A DNA stretch of 64,000 bases from Polydactylus sextarius (taxonomy: Eukaryota > Chordata > Actinopteri > Polynemidae): the NCBI GenBank assembly GCA_016801845.1, contig CM028924.1, positions 1,815,501-1,879,500 on the forward strand, in the 5' to 3' direction. Positions 62,397 through 64,000 of this stretch are shown here, in pieces. A model generated the notes under the pieces. The model was not told where the DNA came from. It worked only from the letters and a program-made list of their open reading frames with translations, and did not search any database. Position 1 is the first letter of the stretch. Each line of letters starts with the position of its first letter. The translations under genes and the position numbers were made by a program.

Positions 62397-64000
62397 AAGT
62401 GACACACTCAGACGTTACCTGCGTGTTTCCAGCCTGACGAGCCAGTCGGCACAGCTCCATCAGGTGGTCGGTGAGCACGGAGCCCAGGTACTGGTTGTTG
62501 TCGGGGTCTCCCACCCTGGACATCAGGGTTTGCTGGGCCACACAGCGGACAGTCAGGATGGGCTCAACCAGAGCAAAGTCACTGTCAACGAGCAGCTGAG
62601 AATGATGCCGCCACTGACTGCAAACGTCCCTCAGAGTCACGTCTGAGAAGGTCCTGATGTTTACGAAACACACAAAACATAAAGATTAACACCGTCTTGT
62701 TAATCCTGAGGTCTCCTCCTTCTTTTATTAACTGTGCTGCTGTCGTCACCTAGAGAAGAGCTGTTTAACACTCCCCAGCTCCCTGATGCTCTGCAGGTTC
62801 CTGAGAGCTGGATACAGAGAAGACACCGCCTCCAGACTTCCTCTACACAACTCCTCCATCTCTGCTCCTCTGAAGAAACGCACAAAACACGTAACAAAGT
62901 AAGTGGCTGAATATCTGTGCCAACAAATACTCAAATTATGGGTTAAAAGATGATACGGATGATGATGTTTAAATGTCTAAACATACCGGGCTTGTTTCAG
63001 CGTCTCATCAAAGATGGAGAACTCTTTATCCCTCAGTGCCTGAAGGGAACTAAACACTGATTCATGGAAACCTGGCGAGCACTTTTCACTCCTGATACAA
63101 CAAAATATGTACAGAGAACAAGTTTCAGGTGGTTGTGAGGGGTTACAGTGATTATTTGCATAACAGATACTGTCCTCACCTCTCTGACAACTCACAGTCC
63201 CACTGCATGTTCCTCCACGCAGCCTGGAAGCGAAGCTCTCGTAGCTCGGCCCCCCACTCCACCCCTTCACTCTCCAGACCCCTCATGTAGGTGGCGAGGA
63301 TGCTGCTCAGACCAAAGTTCTGCAGACCCTTTAGAGGATTTATACATAAATATTAAGATCACAGCATTTCTGAGCCTCTTTACATCCTGTAGCAGCTTTA
63401 ATCATCATCTTCTACCTCCACGATTCCCACTTGTCGAGTGGCTTCAGGCAGAGTTGAGTGAAGGTCGTATGAGGTCAACGCCCGCCCCCACATGGCCTCA
63501 TGCTCATAGGTTCGAATTCTATCATTTAAATAAATAAAACAAGGTTTAAAAGCTTGAAGAGTTTGACAACATGAAGCTGCAGGTGTTGATCAGCTACCTG
63601 GTCAGTGGACTGGTCATCGTCTCTCCTCCACATCCGTATAAACTATCAGGTTCACCGATGCTTCGATAAACTTCGATCAAGAAGCTCCTACAAACACATT
63701 ATGAACTATGATTACTCACATTACACTTTTTATACTTTGAGCACACACTGGAAATCATTCTGAGATCGTATTGAGTTGTTATATGAAGAACTGACCTGGA
63801 GGCTGATGTTGGCGTCTTCTAGACTTTTCTCCGTCAGACTGGAGATGGTGAATTTCTGGCTGTGATCTTCAAAATTTAGTTTGTACGATGCTCTGGACTT
63901 AGTTCTGCAGATTTGGTTGGAAATGCATGAATTATTATTATTATTATTACTCAGATCAATAATCGGATTCAATCTTATATCGATTTTCTTTACATACTTG
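57576..64000 (-). CDS. atm: ATM serine/threonine kinase, C-terminal third (24 exons; 5' part beyond the window)
   Basis: PI3K-like kinase that signals DNA double-strand breaks from the nucleus. Exons (minus, 5' to 3'): 63904-63796, 63687-63598, 63520-63416, 63328-63180, 63091-62987, 62869-62750, 62653-62419, 62310-62140, 62055-61936, 61805-61588, 61511-61304, 61218-61093, 60992-60852, 60755-60617, 60545-60463, 60385-60245, 59725-59609, 59517-59368, 59281-59116, 59003-58917, 58681-58567, 58376-58313, 57989-57847, 57756-57576. About 1090 codons cover the FAT domain, kinase domain (catalytic loop GLGDRHIQN, metal-binding HIDLG) and FATC (ending LSRLFPGWQAWV). The human exon phases are kept, except that the second and third exons listed are 1 and 2 nt too long, each breaking the frame. 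A further exon may end at 63998 (GTATGT donor). Confidence 0.95.
58917..59725 (-). CDS. atm: ATM kinase-domain core exons
   Basis: Exons 59725-59609, 59517-59368, 59281-59116 and 59003-58917. They contain GQDDLRQDAVMQQVF, QRSGVLEWCSGTVPIGEF, FRYFCMERFLDPAVW, RLAYTRSVATSSIVGYIVGL, the catalytic GDRHIQN and metal-binding HIDLG. All key residues are intact. The donor after KKMM (59367) is GTTCTG, a poor match to consensus. Confidence 0.95.
60160..60244. repeat. (CA)n/(GT)n microsatellite abutting an ATM splice donor
   Basis: On the minus strand the donor of exon 60385-60245 is the first GT of a GT run of about 50 bp, interrupted by a short CT run and then resumed. The exon-intron boundary reads AAG followed by GTGTGTGT. 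Confidence 0.95.
62356..62394. repeat. (CA)n microsatellite in an ATM intron
   Basis: CA run about 25 bp into the intron after ATM exon 62653-62419. It has no coding effect. Confidence 0.9.
63416..63520 (-). CDS. atm: ATM FAT-region exon with apparent +2 indel
   Basis: 105 nt where 103 fit the flanking phases. It reads RTYEHEAMWGRA, then needs a 2-nt skip at GCGCG (about 63479-63484) to continue LTSYDLHSTLPEATRQVGI. Without the skip, TGA follows at 63477-63475. Confidence 0.85.
63598..63687 (-). CDS. atm: ATM FAT-region exon with apparent +1 indel
   Basis: 90 nt where 89 are needed to pass from phase 0 to phase 2. Codons after the first 13 nt read EVYRSIGEPDSLYGCGG, matching ATM, but the first bases (GAGCTTCTTGATC) hold one base too many. 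Read from the acceptor the frame meets TGA at 63654-63652. An extra T in CTTCTTG is the simplest reading. Confidence 0.85.

Noticed and set aside
62068..62673. 201-codon continuous open frame on the minus strand
   Set aside because: It is two ATM exons (62653-62419 and 62310-62140) plus the intervening intron with a GT repeat that happens to stay open. The exon borders show GT-AG splicing, and the intron part has no homology.

Overview
The window is nuclear DNA of a ray-finned fish, probably a spiny-rayed teleost (that placement is inferred). Its genes are intron-rich with GT-AG splice sites, it carries long CA/GT microsatellites, an L2-type LINE relic and MITE-like elements, and its exons match vertebrate proteins at the residue level. 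Four protein-coding genes were found, two of them cut by the window edges. No rRNA, tRNA or CRISPR array was seen.

Layout: (1) 1-27995, minus strand: 5' end of DSCAM (coding exons 1-3, introns 1 and 2, part of intron 3), with its leader and probable promoter to about 29 kb. (2) About 29-43.5 kb: intergenic, holding an L2-clade LINE relic, an inverted-repeat element and microsatellites. (3) 43963-51419, plus strand: complete nine-exon BACE2 (507 aa) with both catalytic aspartates, a C-terminal membrane anchor, an upstream-ORF-containing leader and a 3' UTR to about 52.7 kb. (4) 56832-53165, minus strand: complete 12-coding-exon TMPRSS2-like type II transmembrane serine protease gene (486 aa), convergent with BACE2. 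(5) 64000-57576, minus strand: the last 24 exons of ATM (FAT, PI3K-like kinase and FATC regions), only 743 bp upstream of the TMPRSS2-like start codon.

The DSCAM-BACE2-TMPRSS2 order follows human 21q22, but FAM3B and the MX genes that lie between BACE2 and TMPRSS2 in human are absent from the 1.7 kb gap, and ATM (human 11q22) is joined directly to TMPRSS2-like. The genes share no pathway: neuronal adhesion and self-avoidance, aspartyl protease shedding, a cell-surface protease-fold protein, and DNA-damage signalling.

The strongest unusual finding is that the TMPRSS2-like gene keeps an open frame, a consensus splice site at every junction, all domains and the catalytic His and Asp, but has lost the serine motif GDSGGP to a nine-glycine GGC repeat, the IVGG activation motif, and the S1-pocket Asp. 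It looks like a pseudoprotease. A second oddity is two small indels in adjacent ATM exons that each break the frame, while the other 22 ATM exons are phase-perfect.
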